Positions 13,028 through 25,164 of a stretch of 64,000 nucleotides of DNA are shown here, in pieces. The position numbers and the translations under genes are program-made. A model generated the notes under the pieces. It was not told the DNA's origin. It ran no database searches and saw nothing but the letters and a program-made list of their open reading frames with translations. The first letter of the stretch is position 1. Each line of letters starts with the position of its first letter. Source of the DNA: Lingula anatina (lineage: Eukaryota; Brachiopoda; Lingulata; Lingulida; Lingulidae); the NCBI RefSeq assembly GCF_001039355.2, contig NW_019775554.1, positions 246,607 through 310,606 on the forward strand, in the 5' to 3' direction.

Positions 13028-16000
13028 CTCTAATGATTTTCACCTAGGAGCCAATATTGGACACAAGCTTTCACGCAGTTTAAGTCAGTAAGTCAATTAT
13101 TTAGTAAATGAATCTTTGAATAGTTTGATCGGGTTGAAAAAATAGAGAAAGTGCATTTTCACGTTTTAGAGGATTTGCTATCAAAGGTTTTGTTTGAGGA
13201 TAGCTTAGTTGTTGCACTGTAGATTGTAAAGTGTAATATTAAAATAACTGTTTTAAAATCGCTAAGGCTTTCAGAATCTTTTTTAGTTTCTTTGACATAA
13301 ATCTAAATATGCTCCAACTTTTTTCAATTACAAAACTAAATCTTGGTAACACAATACCTACATCTTTGTTTAGAAATCAGTTGCGGAGAGCCAGGTACTC
13401 CGAGGTTTGGAGAACTCAGTGGAACCAAGTTCAAGTACAATGATGTGGTGACCTACAACTGTACGAGAGGCTACAGACTAGAGGGCCCTCAAAGACGACG
13501 ATGTACACTCAACAAACAGTGGACAGGACGGGAACCCACTTGCGTCAGTATGTATCAACTCAAAATATTCAATATGAAATACATATATTTTATATGTATT
13601 TCATATATATGACTATTTAAAAAAATATCTTTTGTCAAGATCATGTTGTTGAAAGTGTGATTTATCTCCACAGATTTATCTTCATACGTTTGATGTCTGA
13701 TAGGGATAACCTTATGCTGGTTATGTAATGGTTCCTTTCAAAATGTACCCATGACTTTTTTTAAAGAAATCACGTGCGCAGAGCCAAGGGATCCAAAGCA
13801 TGGGCAGTATGTAGGAAAACGGTCAACTTTTCCATTTGCATCTACGGTAAACTATCGCTGCGATCCAGGCTACAATTTGAAGGGGTCAGCAATTGCCCGG
13901 TGTACTGAAAGTGGAGAATGGGACGTGCCCGAGCCGGAATGTCAAGGTACATGTACTTCAATGCGATACATCTGCTATCATTGCCATTTTTTGTGAAAAG
14001 AGTACTATTAGGAAAGAACAAATTGGACCAGCATCACAAAACGCCCGTAGTAAAGATCATGTGCTTCAGTCAGTTTCATTTTGAACTGCTCTCTCTATCT
14101 ATACATAAAGAACTTTAGTGATGCAAAATTATCTGTTTGAAAAAAAACTGCCAACATATATGTAAGACTGTGAAGATACCCAGACGTAACATTCCTGTTT
14201 CGTTATTTCGGGGAGGCTTATAAATTCATATCCGGCTATCATTATGACATTTAAAACCAATTTTTAACACATTAAAGTATGAAATGATATATCCTTACCT
14301 AACCATTTATTTAAATTATTGTTTTTCTTTTTATCAAGAGCTTATAAAATATGTAGGTTTTACCTCCAATATTTCTGTGACTGTCAGTCACCATCATCAG
14401 GGAGTAAATGACTAGGGTCATTTCAATTAAAATAATTTAAATTGATACATACAGAGCTAATGAAACTCTTCTCTCACTAACCATTTATGTTGCTTGATGT
14501 TAGCTGCAATGTGTGGACCACCCCAAACGCCTTTAAATGGGACAAAGGACGGCAGTGTTTTTTACTATCCCCACAACGTGACTTTTACCTGTTTTAATGG
14601 CTACCGTCTCCGGGGTCCCAAAAGGATAACGTGTCTAGCCAGCGGTGCATGGAGTGCAAATAGCCCCACTTGTGAAGGTCGGTGCCCTTTATACACATTA
14701 CAATAAAGTTAAATTAATCGTGTTGTTGATTGTCGAGGTACTTCGATTCTCATTGTTTAAACGATTTTTAAAATTTAAACGCAAATTTAGGATCTTTGCA
14801 GTTTTCTTTTTGTTTTACTGTTTTCCGCAGTCAGAAACAGTTTCGTGTGTAACGTGTAGAAATTATTATACCGAATTATACTGCGATGTAATTACCGGTA
14901 TCTATCACTTTATTTGTGTATGCGACTATATTTTTCAGCGTGTCCGAAGAACACTTACATGGGACAAGATGACTGCGCCCCTTGCCCGCCCAATACGCAC
15001 ACTGTGACCGAAGCCAGCACAAGTCTCCAACAGTGTATTTGTGACAGAGGGTATACAGGACCGCCTGGTGGACCTTGCCAAGGTTACATTTTAGAGAAAT
15101 TAAATTATAGCATTTAATTCATTAAAAAATATTCAGCCGCAATGCGTTCTAGTTTTCGATCTACATGTACATATGGCAATCTATTTTTTCTCAGCAGCAA
15201 TTTCCAGGTGTTTTAGCGATTCATTGATGATTATTCTTTTTGCATTTATTAGCTGTTTGTAAAAGCTTCGCTATTTGTTCATTTATTATTCATCAGTCGA
15301 TATATCTATATATTCATTAATTTAACCATTTATTCAGTTTATTGCTCATCCTTTCATTTCTTCAGTAGTTCTCTATTTTTTCATTCAGAAATCCTATGTC
15401 CCGTTCTGACAGCGCCCAAGAATGGAAGCATGGCACCGTGCGGAAATCGATTGGGAGCTCAGTGCATATTCCAGTGCAAAGAAGGTTTTATCTTGTATAA
15501 AGGGACATCACAGAGAACGTGCCAGGACAACGGTGAATGGGATGGAAAACAACCTGCTTGTTCGCGTGAGTAATATGTTCATGTCAGTAGAGCCAACATC
15601 TTTTATGCAGCTTGAAGTCAGTAGGCTTATAAAGAAAACTACTACCTTCCTTCAAACTGAAACTGTCGACACAATAGTAATTTGACGTTTATCTTATGTC
15701 CTACAGCTTGCCTAGAGAACACTTACAAAGCTGACCAAAAAAGTTGCCTGCCATGCCCACGTTTCTCAAATGCCCCTGGAATCGGTAACGTAAAGGAGAA
15801 CTGCGTCTGCGACAAGGGTTATCAAGGACCCAATGGAGGGCCCTGCTCAGGTAATAAGTCATAAACTGTTAACAAAGTGGCAAAAAGTTCATTAAAAACT
15901 TTAAAATATAGCCTCGTATTATTGAAAATTATATAACGTACATTATTTCATATTTTTATTTCATGTTTTTATATTATGTTTTGCGAATCAGCACTTTTAG

Positions 16001-19000
16001 ATCATTGTTAATTAAGGCAAAATAAAAAAGAAGAATAGTGTTAACTTACATTTTATTCTTGGCAGACATTAATGAATGCTTGTCGAATGACGGAAAAGGA
16101 CCTTGCAGCGATGTTTGCACTAATTTGGATGGTACTTATAAATGTGATTGCTCTATCCCGGGGTATAAAATAGATCCTACAGATCGTCATACTTGTTTGG
16201 GTAAGTAAGATCTACAAGATATTCTGTAGTTTAGTTGACACGTGTATGAAATTTTTGGGCAAATTGAGAACTGGTATTTGTACAAATTATTTGTACTTTG
16301 TAGTTGGATCGTATCATAGCGGAAACTTGATCGAGACTGTGTTCTCACGGTAAATTTGAAATGTTCGCAGAAGATAAATGATTTTAAAGAAATTGTTAAA
16401 ATGTGATGGTTTTGTTAAATGCGATTGTGCTTTATAAATTGACTTTAAATTACTTTTTTACGCACTTACAAAATATGCGAGATTCTTAGACTGCCATTTT
16501 CATGTATTTCAGCCTCAATAACATGCCGCAACTTAACGGAAGAAGAAGCCCCAGAGAACGGAGGCCTGGTTTGCCACTGGTACCGTGAGCAAAACTCCCA
16601 GCAGTGCACCACCAAGTGTAACCCTGGTTTTGAGTTTCCATCCAGAACTAACGACTACGAGACTTGCGGCCCATCTACCAATTTTACCTGGTCTTTCCAA
16701 AACAAAGATCCTAACGAAACACTGGCTGATTGCATAGGTGAGGAATATGTTCACAGCCCATAAGTCCCAAATAAATGGTCAAAAACTTGCATGAGAGCTG
16801 AGTAAATAAGTGAATAAACTTTTTCTGTATGGGTATACTTCAAACGACGAATTGACTGCCAAGCAGTTAATGAAAATATTTTACTGGTAATTAATTTAGA
16901 CCTAAGACTTCGACCTATCTCTTAATGCCTGTTTTTTCTTTTTCAGAGGAATATTTTCCCGAATTTAGGTTTGAGGCTGACTCAGCTTACTTTGTCAAAG
17001 CCTGCAACGATTTAACACCTGAGCAACAAGAAGATACAAAGAAGAAATTCGCAGAGAGGCTTAATGAAAAGGGAGTCTGCAAAAAACGTTCATCTCAGAT
17101 TTGCAGTTTCAAAGATATCGGCATTATTTGTGGACGCACTACAGTTCGCAGACGCAAGAGGGGAATAGATGAGGTTTATCAATCAGTCGACTTTAAATTT
17201 AATGTTTCTTCTCTGAAACTTGGAGAAAAATCCACGGACTGTAACAGAATTTGTAGTTTCTTAAAAATTAGAAATGAATGTGACAAGTACTGCATCCCCG
17301 CCTACAAGCGTTTCTTGCAAGCCGCGGTTAGATACGCTCGACGACAGCTGGAGGTAATCTATGGATCGAGTGATCACCGAAGTATGGCCTTTAACGCTGC
17401 TCAGAGAGATTTTGAACCGGTACAAGACGGATTTAAAGCGTCTGACGTCAGTTTTAACTGCCCTGAGTCTGGAATGAAAGCATCCGAGAATACCTGCAGT
17501 ATGTAATTCTTTTGTTTGCAATACAAGTATTACTCATGGAAATATTTCTCAAGCACAATTTTATTTATCTATTTTAAAAACTTATTGAATGCCATACCGT
17601 TATTCCAATTACCATGGTTATTCATTTTTTCCCCTAGAGCTTGTTTTTATCTAAATAATTTCATACATTATCTTCCCCTGCAACAACATTGTTTCTTATT
17701 TACACTGTGAAAGTGATTTTTGTACCTGCAATAAACCTCTTAAGTTATCTTATACTTACCGTAACGCTATCAAGTTACTAACTTAGAAATACCCCTTTAG
17801 ATATTTTTTAAATCAATTAAAGTAGATCAAATTATTAAAATTAAATGTAACCATGATTTATTTCTAAACAGTCGCATGCCAAGCAGGGACTTACTATGAC
17901 CAGGCAGAGAATGAATGTGTACCTTGTCCCAGAGATATGTTCCAACCTTTGGCGAGGCAGACTGCTTGTGTGGCTTGTCCTGTAGGAACATATGCGCCTC
18001 AGCCCGGGGCTGCTGTGTGCCAAGGTACGCACGAGTATATAACTGATTTTGTTTTGTCACTTGCGAAATTTTTTGCAAGTGTATAACTCTGCTCGTTTGT
18101 GATTGTGTGTATGTGTGTGTGTGTGTGATAAAATTCTGTCCTGTCCGGCGCAAGAGGCCAGACTTTTAGAGATTTTTGCTTTCATTTTTTTGTAGATAAC
18201 TAATAGGTCTAGGATGAACCCTATTGGTTTCATAAGGATCATGTTACCTTCTATATGTAAAAAAAATCCCTGAAGGTTTGAAAAAGTAACATGGCAAATT
18301 CCATTGACAAATTTAAACAATTGTGTTTTTAAATAATGTTTATTTACAAGAACATTAAAATGCTTCAAGAACCAGAACAAGAACTTTCTGAGACAACACA
18401 GCTGGATTCAGAAATGCCAAAATTTCCGGCACTCTCATATTTCTTTGTTTTCACTCAAGAAGTACTACTGGTGGTTAATTAATATTTGATGGATCTTTTA
18501 TATTATATAATTGACAAGTCTTTGCATAGTGACTAATTATATTTAAATCAGTTAATTGTCACGTGGGTATATTATTGGATCAATCAAGTAACATCACAGT
18601 TGTGCAAGTTAATATCAAAATTTGAAAATGTGTAGCAAAGATAAATGATTGCAGACACACAGCTTTAGCTTCAGGATTGTTTGAGTGTCTTTAAGTGTTC
18701 TTCATATAATGCCAACTTATTATAAACTGCAGTCTTGAACTTTCTGATTCCCTTTCCTTTAAACCTCCTTTGTTTTGGAAGTATATTTTTTTTCTTTCTC
18801 TTTGTCTTGCAGTTTGCCCTAACAACAAATACGGGGACCGTTGTAAGGACGAGTGCAACTGCGTAAACGGAAACTGCGATCCTCAGACGGGCAAATGCCA
18901 CTGCACTAACGGATGGGAGGGAGATACATGCGAAATGGGTAAATTCACGTGCGGTCTTTTTTGAAAGAATATCGCTTTGTATGACAGAAAATGGATTCTT

Positions 19001-19480
19001 TGCAGATTCATTTAAAGCAACCAATCTGACAAGATGGCTAATAAATAATGAAGTTGATTTTAATATTATTATTGACATTGGAATTGATTTAACTCATTTA
19101 CATGTCTTTAAAATAATTTCCAATATAAAGTTGATATGACGCATTGCTGAAAATTGACACTTTGTGGGGACTAAAATTGCAATCTGATTATTTTTCCTTT
19201 TTTTCCTATTGAAATGAAAAAAATTGCAAAGTTCCAAAATTTTAGTTGTAGTTAAAGCAAACAAAACTTAGAAAAAACATCTGCAATATTTAAATCCAGG
19301 AGAAATATCATACAGCGTTGTCTTTCAGATATCCCTGGATGCCGAGATGGCGGGTGCTTTCGTAATGTCACTTGTACGGATGTACCAGCTCCAGGATCAG
19401 GTTTCCGGTGTGGACCTTGTCCTCCACATTTTGTTGGAGACGGATCTGTTTGTCGTCCTATTGGGTTGTCAACCTTTTGA
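9395..19480 (+). CDS. Gene C: 1192-aa secreted TSP1/EGF/CCP/GCC2 mosaic protein (SVEP1/polydom-like)
   Basis: Eighteen exons splice to exactly 3579 nt: 9395-9486, 9872-10320, 11087-11219, 11713-11912, 12412-12588, 12791-12982, 13374-13547, 13767-13946, 14504-14677, 14939-15082, 15389-15565, 15707-15850, 16066-16200, 16513-16737, 16947-17498, 17872-18024, 18813-18938, 19329-19480. Domains: signal peptide 1-25; Ser/Arg-rich repeat 93-152; Gly/Ala-rich hydrophobic segment 157-181; TSP1-like (SPWTQWSRC) and EGF 205-291; five CCPs 292-590; GCC2 591-638; CCP 639-697; GCC2 698-745; calcium-type EGF (DINEC) 746-790; divergent CCP 791-865; an unrecognised module with RRRKRG 866-1049; GCC2 1050-1100; EGF 1101-1142; thrombospondin-type EGF 1143-1192. 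After exon 3 every junction is phase 1. The domains point to a secreted adhesion or recognition protein. The residue-157-181 segment could also be membrane-seeking, which would change the topology. Confidence 0.88.
10328..10358. repeat. (TTTA)n microsatellite
   Basis: Tetranucleotide run just inside intron 2 of gene C, starting a few bases after the donor. It is likely to be length-polymorphic. Confidence 0.9.
12994..13026. repeat. (CA)n microsatellite
   Basis: About 16 CA units begin 11 bases after the donor of gene C exon 6. Confidence 0.95.
18103..18127. repeat. (GT)n microsatellite
   Basis: Short imperfect GT run in the intron between the third GCC2 exon and the EGF exon of gene C. Confidence 0.85.
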
Positions 19481-19585
19481 TCGTATACTTAGAACTACGA
19501 TCTGCCCATTCATCAAACTTTTGCATTTGACTTGTGTTTGATCATTATTCCTTAGCACAGTAACCCACGTTTGCGCATATGCAAA

Positions 19586-19591
19586 AATAAA
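19586..19591 (+). terminator. Candidate polyadenylation signal of gene C
   Basis: AATAAA 106 nt after the TGA stop of gene C, the first canonical hexamer downstream. Another lies near 20035. Use is inferred, not shown. Confidence 0.45.
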
Positions 19592-20710
19592 TTGCTCTAA
19601 ATTGCAAAATTGTGAAAATTAACAAATTCCTTTGGTAATCACAAAATGCTTGATTGGAGATGATAAAGTTTCATTTGAGACGAATAGGTATCAATTTATC
19701 ATATTCGAATTCAATTTCCGAATTTTCGAAAATGAGTTTAAACTTTAAGAATGTTAATGATTGGTTTGTAGACTTGAAAACATCTAATTTGTAGACTTGC
19801 AAATATCTGATAACAACATGAATTATTTTGAAGTGCATTGTTTATGATCGATATTAGATAAAAGGCATTCACCTCATTGAGAATGTCTATAATTTCTTTG
19901 AATAATCCTTTGCTAAAATTTACTGCTAGAAACTCACCAGGAGCTGACTGCGTGATCAAGTTCTATAACGCATGCGCATACGATTTTTCTCTGTGCTGTA
20001 TTCCACAGGTTTTATTCTGTTTTATTCAGTGTGCAAATAAACTTTTCCTCTCTGATTCTTGACTTACTAATTTAAAATAGTGACTCCCAGTGAAGTATTC
20101 CATATGTTTTGAAGGAATTTATTGAACAACGTAAATATTCAACGCAGGCTCTTTAAGTCATGTAAACATTGAGTGATACTGAAAAAGAATGTGGAAGGCA
20201 AGATGATTGTAAATCTATAGGAAATGTGTTCATCACTTTAAATCAAAGTCCCGCCCAAATTTCTGCAGAGATAAAGACCTTCGAAAGTTGAAAATTACAA
20301 AATCAAAAATCCTTTTCAGTGTTAAAGAGTGTGGTTGATAGAAAAATAAAAGAATGTTTTAGGCCGAGAATATTTGCTTTGGTGGAAGCTGCTGCAAAAA
20401 ACCTATAATACAGGTTACTTTATCGTCTGCGGTACTAATCTATACCCAAACTGAAGAGAATTATAGAAATTTTTGATGGATTTGACAAAAGTGAATGCTA
20501 ACCCCCTGATAAGATTTTTTTCAAAAATATCTTGAGGACAACTGCCGTGGGAAATAAAAAGAAAGAAAAAAAAAGAAGAGCAGAGAAAATAAATTTTAAA
20601 AAATGTAAGGAAAATGATAAGGAGAGAATAAATGACAAAAAAAAAAAAATAGAAAAATAATTAAGAAAACAATAAAAAGGAAACTACGGAAGCCGACTGG
20701 TGCCATATGT
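19592..20710. other. AT-rich stretch, no gene seen
   Basis: No open frame with splice sites or recognisable similarity was found. The right end (20560-20660) is a purine-rich low-complexity run. Confidence 0.5.
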
Positions 20711-20713
20711 TGA

Positions 20714-20915
20714 AAAAAAATTTTTTATCTCGAAATTTCGAGATAGCATTTTGAAATTTGAACAAAAAAATTTTTTATCTCGAAATTTCGAGATAGCATT
20801 TTGAAATTTGAACAAAAAAAAAATTTTATCTCGAAATTTCGAGATAGCATTTTGAAATTTGAACAAAAATATTTCATCTCGAAATTTCGAGGTAGCATTT
20901 TGAAATTTGAATAAA
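20714..20915. repeat. Four tandem ~50-bp units, each with an 18-bp palindrome
   Basis: The unit is an A/T run, the perfect inverted repeat ATCTCGAAATTTCGAGAT, then a tail AGCATTTTGAAATTTGAAC. The palindrome recurs at about 20727, 20777, 20828 and 20876, so the spacing is 50, 51 and 48 bp. The last copy has one change (GAGG for GAGA). An apparent minus-strand open frame across it is only the repeat read in frame. Confidence 0.92.
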
Positions 20916-21106
20916 AAAAATAATAATAATAGATAAAATACCCACAATGCATGAGGGATGTGAAACCGGAACTACACGAGAAAGCCACATGCTCTACATT
21001 CATTCATCTTAGCCTATCTGTTATGCCCGAAAAAGCTGTTTTTTTGTAGAGTCACATAAATTTGACCAAAGGGACTCAATTATTTCTGCCAACGGGAAGT
21101 AACGAT

Positions 21107-21173
21107 ATGGACCAGGATTTGGAAGACTTCATGAGGGGAAGAGGGATTAGCGACACCCAAATTAATAAGCTAT
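21107..21173 (+). other. Possible coding start cut by the assembly gap
   Basis: From the ATG at 21107 an open frame begins MDQDLEDFMRGRGISDTQ and runs into the N gap. The acidic-then-basic helical pattern resembles the start of a small helical or SAM-like domain, but 22 residues are too few to name it. Confidence 0.2.
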
Positions 21174-21555
21174 NNNNNNNNNNNNNNNNNNNNNNNNNNN
21201 NNNNNNNNNNNNNNNNNNNNNNNNNNNNNNNNNNNNNNNNNNNNNNNNNNNNNNNNNNNNNNNNNNNNNNNNNNNNNNNNNNNNNNNNNNNNNNNNNNNN
21301 NNNNNNNNNNNNNNNNNNNNNNNNNNNNNNNNNNNNNNNNNNNNNNNNNNNNNNNNNNNNNNNNNNNNNNNNNNNNNNNNNNNNNNNNNNNNNNNNNNNN
21401 NNNNNNNNNNNNNNNNNNNNNNNNNNNNNNNNNNNNNNNNNNNNNNNNNNNNNNNNNNNNNNNNNNNNNNNNNNNNNNNNNNNNNNNNNNNNNNNNNNNN
21501 NNNNNNNNNNNNNNNNNNNNNNNNNNNNNNNNNNNNNNNNNNNNNNNNNNNNNNN
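21174..21555. other. Assembly gap (382 N)
   Basis: A run of N preceded by unique sequence and followed directly by a TC dinucleotide run (21556-21573) and a T run. A simple repeat probably broke the assembly. Confidence 0.99.
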
Positions 21556-22292
21556 TCTCTCTCTCTCTCTCTCAAACCTTAATTCTTTTTTTTTTTTTTT
21601 TTTTGACAATCTTCCCAGCCCCCTTCCCAAACCTGTCACACACCAGGCCATTGTATTAATTTTGGCAAGCATTATTCATTTTAAGATAAATGGTCTTCAA
21701 GGTGATGAAATATTTTGAAACTTTCATGCAGAGCCTCATTAACTTTTATGAAGTTCTTAATACAGTGGCAATTAAATATTTTCAGCCTAAAGGCCCTTTG
21801 GTTGAACAGAATTATTTAATTATGGTCCTGCTGAAATGCTTTGGTAGTTTTCTATCACAAAGCATTTCTGAACTCTAAACATAACAAAGTAAAGTAAAAT
21901 ATGTCACCATAGGGGAATTGTCAAGCCACAGTAGAAACCAAACTAGTCACTTCTTCCTTCAGACAATTTAAGGTCTATTAGGATCATTACTGAGTATAAA
22001 GTTTCCAAAATCATGGCTTTTTCAAATAGAATTGCTGCATAAAAATGCGTGGCCAGGTTTCCAATTTCTAGATGCATTCAAGCGCAGACAGCAACCTGAC
22101 AGTGTTGAAATCAAAAGGCTGAAAAGGTGTATTGAACTTGCAAAAATAAATCAGAGACAACACGAAAAAAAATATTGAGCAAAAGGAATAGCATTTCACC
22201 TCAAGTAAGCTGTGTTGAAGAGATGCAATGCATAGACAATGCAGTTGCAACACCTTTCCAGTGAATTCTCAGTAAAATAGAAACATTTTTGA

Positions 22293-22455
22293 CAGGGGTG
22301 GATCCAGAGATATTTTGTGACAGTCTTCCAAATTATCTTTGTTGATCCATCCTCTTTTTGACCGTCTTCCAACAGAAAAAATTAGAAACCTGAAATAAAC
22401 TTGAAAATCTGACAGTCTTCTGGAAGACCCAGAAGACGCCCTAAATCCACCCCTG
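22293..22455. mobile_element. 163-bp MITE with ~15-bp terminal inverted repeats
   Basis: The left end reads CAGGGGTGGATCCAG and the right end CTAAATCCACCCCTG, whose reverse complement is CAGGGGTGGATTTAG: 13 of 15 match. The interior repeats 'gacagtcttcc' and its complement and has no coding capacity. TTTGA flanks both ends (22288-22292 and 22456-22460), a possible 5-bp target duplication. The CAGGGGTGG end resembles hAT-type termini, but an 8-bp target duplication is not seen, so the superfamily is left open. Confidence 0.7.
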
Positions 22456-22754
22456 TTTGAAGTATACCATCAGTCACAATGCAACCAGAAATAAAAGACT
22501 TACTAGACAGCCAAGACCAACAAAATTATTTAATCAATGTATTTTAAACTTTCCCATTTATTTTTTAAAAACTAAACATTCCTCAGCTTTTTTTAAAAAA
22601 AAACTCTGCAGCTGCTGTACATGTGCCGCATGGATGAATAATTCGTATTATTCCTCCAAGTGTGCTGGCATGGGAAAATATGTTAACACTCGTGGTAACC
22701 CATCAGTGTAGAGTTTGTACAGTTTTGGAAATTTAATACCTAAAAGATACATAC

Positions 22755-24032
22755 GGAGTGCAAACTGGCAGGACATAAGACTGGTTGAAGACAACTCCCT
22801 TCTCTGCCAGATAATTCATGTGTGGTGTCTGCATACTTGGGTTGTTCCAGCCTACATCATTCCAACCTAATGAAAATAAATTTATACAAATGTAAGTAGT
22901 TTTGGAATTAATCGACTTCAAAAGGCACAAAGAGTAATGATTTTTCAAATAAAAAAGAAAATAACTTTAGAACAACATTAAAAATAGTTTTGTTTATTAT
23001 GGACAATTATTGTGCTTAAGACTTTCTATATGTGCAATTTTCACTCTCTTTCTCTCATGTGAAGAGGGTTAAAAAGCTTTTGATATAAAGTGCAGCCCTC
23101 AAACATAAAAAATCTTTGTAGAAAATTACTTAAATATCTGGAACAAATTCACTGCAATGTGTTAGGTTTTATTTGATCTCTGTTCCTCTCCACAAGTAAA
23201 TTGACAGCAGGAATAAAGCATTAGAGGTTAGCCCTTGAACTGAAAAACTTCCAGCTGGTAACAAATTTTGTGTCCGGTAGTGTGATTTATGTCTGTAAAT
23301 AAGAACACCACAAAGAAAATGACCTGAAATGGGGTGAACAGTTGTATTGGGTGTCCTCGCTCCACAATACGGTGATTGGAGAAGTTAGGGTGGGGAACTG
23401 TCAACTTCATTACACACAGTCAGTTCTCGTAGAGAAAATGCTTTGTCTGATATAAACGGCATAATAATAAGTCCATGAAGAAAAGAAGAAGTCGCCAAGT
23501 AATCTTCGTGCACGCTGCTATTATTACAGATGGTCGTAAGCTCTTAAAACAGTTATAACCACTACAAATTTGTAGGTTCAAACCAGTCCAGACCGGATTT
23601 GAACACCAAGACCTCTCGGCCCATTACCCCAATAAGATGAAGGCAGACAAAATAACAATAAAGTGATAGTGACTCAAATGATAAATGTGCACTTAGAAAT
23701 TGGTCTGGCCCGTGGGAAAAATGATTAACATTCACTTACTGCAATATACAGATATACATACAATGTAACATGCCAGAATCGAGAGAATATAAAAATCTTG
23801 ATTTTGTTTTCATTTAACAACCCGTGTGTCGTGTGTTTCATATTTGTTGCACGCATTAGCAATTAGTGCTTGAACTAAAAGTGATTGTTACTCGATTGCC
23901 ATTAAACTATTACTTACCTAAGTCGTCTGCAACTATAAAAATGATGTTCGGTTTTTTTGAACGGGCAGCTGAAGTTGATCCCGCGATTAAAATCGTAACA
24001 CAAGTGAGTAACTTGAGGAAAGACATCCTCAT
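22755..24032 (-). CDS. ARSB: Arylsulfatase (ARSB-like), first two exons only
   Basis: Exon 1 is 24032-23918 and exon 2 is 22866-22755. Exon 1 begins MRMSFLKLLTC, a signal peptide to about residue 22, then PNIIFIVADDLG with the metal-binding Asp-Asp pair (36-37) of the sulfatase fold. Exon 2 continues GWNDVGWNNP...TPHMNYLAEKGV...NQSYVLPVCTP and stops at a GT donor in phase 2, inside the C-x-P-S-R signature whose Cys (74) becomes formylglycine. The LGWNDVGW and NQSY wording is typical of arylsulfatase B/I/J. The protein would be lysosomal or secreted and cleave sulfate esters of glycosaminoglycans. The next exon (SR...) is not visible to the left; it may lie in the N gap or beyond a misplaced contig. 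The exact subtype is less sure than the family. Confidence 0.85.
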
Positions 24033-25164
24033 TGCTGCCTAGTTTACCTCACGAGTCGATCTCTTTGACTGCAGTTAGCGCTTTACGTGGGACATGTCAT
24101 GACGGACTTGAAACGTCACGTGCTAATTTACATATTTCATTCATCTACAACCACCACGCTGGGTGGGGGAGAGACTGAAGACTAGATTTGTCAGTTATAA
24201 GTGCTAAATAGTTTATTGTCCAATGCTTGCGTTGAATATGCTTGTGGATTTCCTCCAGATACAAGTATTTTTTCTATCAGTTTTGTGTATGTATAACTTT
24301 TCCCTCCCGCAGCGCTAATACTCTGAATCCTTCCTGGGAATCCGATATCTTACAGCACACAAAATAATAGCCGAACAGTTTTCAGGATGTTATGCATAAA
24401 CACGCTAATGCCACAGGCTAAAACTAATATTACGAACTAATCAGGGACATATGGACAAAATATCGCGAAAATTTGACACCGCGTGGCTTTTACAGTATAG
24501 CTCGTTGCGTCGACTATTACAAATTTGTGTGAAATAATCTGTTTAACCTCAGGTTCGTGCCCTACCAGGGTCGTAAACAATTTTTTTCACTGGATACGAC
24601 TATTCACACACATTTCTCTGGATATTCTCTAGCTCTGCAAATTTCTGTAAAGTTACCTCGCTTCATATTACGGTAAACCTCCCAGCACTAGTGCCTCTAT
24701 GATACAACGATGACGGCAAAAATAGCCCTCCTGCAGTAAATTAGTGAAAAATACCCGCAGTACAGTAATAGAATTTGATGGATTTTATTTTATCAAAACG
24801 TAGCTACGTACACTGTATGTTGACACTTTAAAATGTTTTCACAAAAATTTTCCACTCGCTGTCAGCTGTTAAATGGCCGTGTAGATCCTTTACGGTGCTC
24901 TAAGACCAGCTACTACTGTATTTAGTCGATTATTTGACCTTGAATTGGGTTTTATAAAGCCAAAAAGAAACTAATTAAATCCGAAAGCATCGTAAATGTT
25001 TTGTTTAATTTCGAATTCGTTGCCGATAAACGATTGTTCACGACCGACAGACGCCACAAGATGTACTGTATTGTAGCACGGCACGCTGAGATTCCATTTG
25101 AAGAGTTCGTCTAACTTCAGAGCTTACACCATGCCCTAGTGGATGGGTATACGAACCACTCCCC
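24033..25164. other. Upstream region of the arylsulfatase, no gene seen
   Basis: The first ~100 bp should hold the arylsulfatase 5' UTR and promoter. Beyond that I found no exon or repeat I could support. Confidence 0.45.

Noticed and set aside
20684-21003. Minus-strand frames with FKFQNAISKFRDK repeats, looking like a repetitive peptide gene
   Set aside because: They are the 50-bp palindromic tandem repeat read in two frames. There are no splice sites, homolog or codon bias, and the repeat is explained at DNA level.
21062-21718. Long open frames across the N gap (also at 47493-48590)
   Set aside because: Created by unknown bases being translated as X.
23570-23650. Possible tRNA/SINE on the minus strand (TGTTCAAATCCGG like a B box)
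   Set aside because: No A box at proper spacing and no cloverleaf could be drawn.
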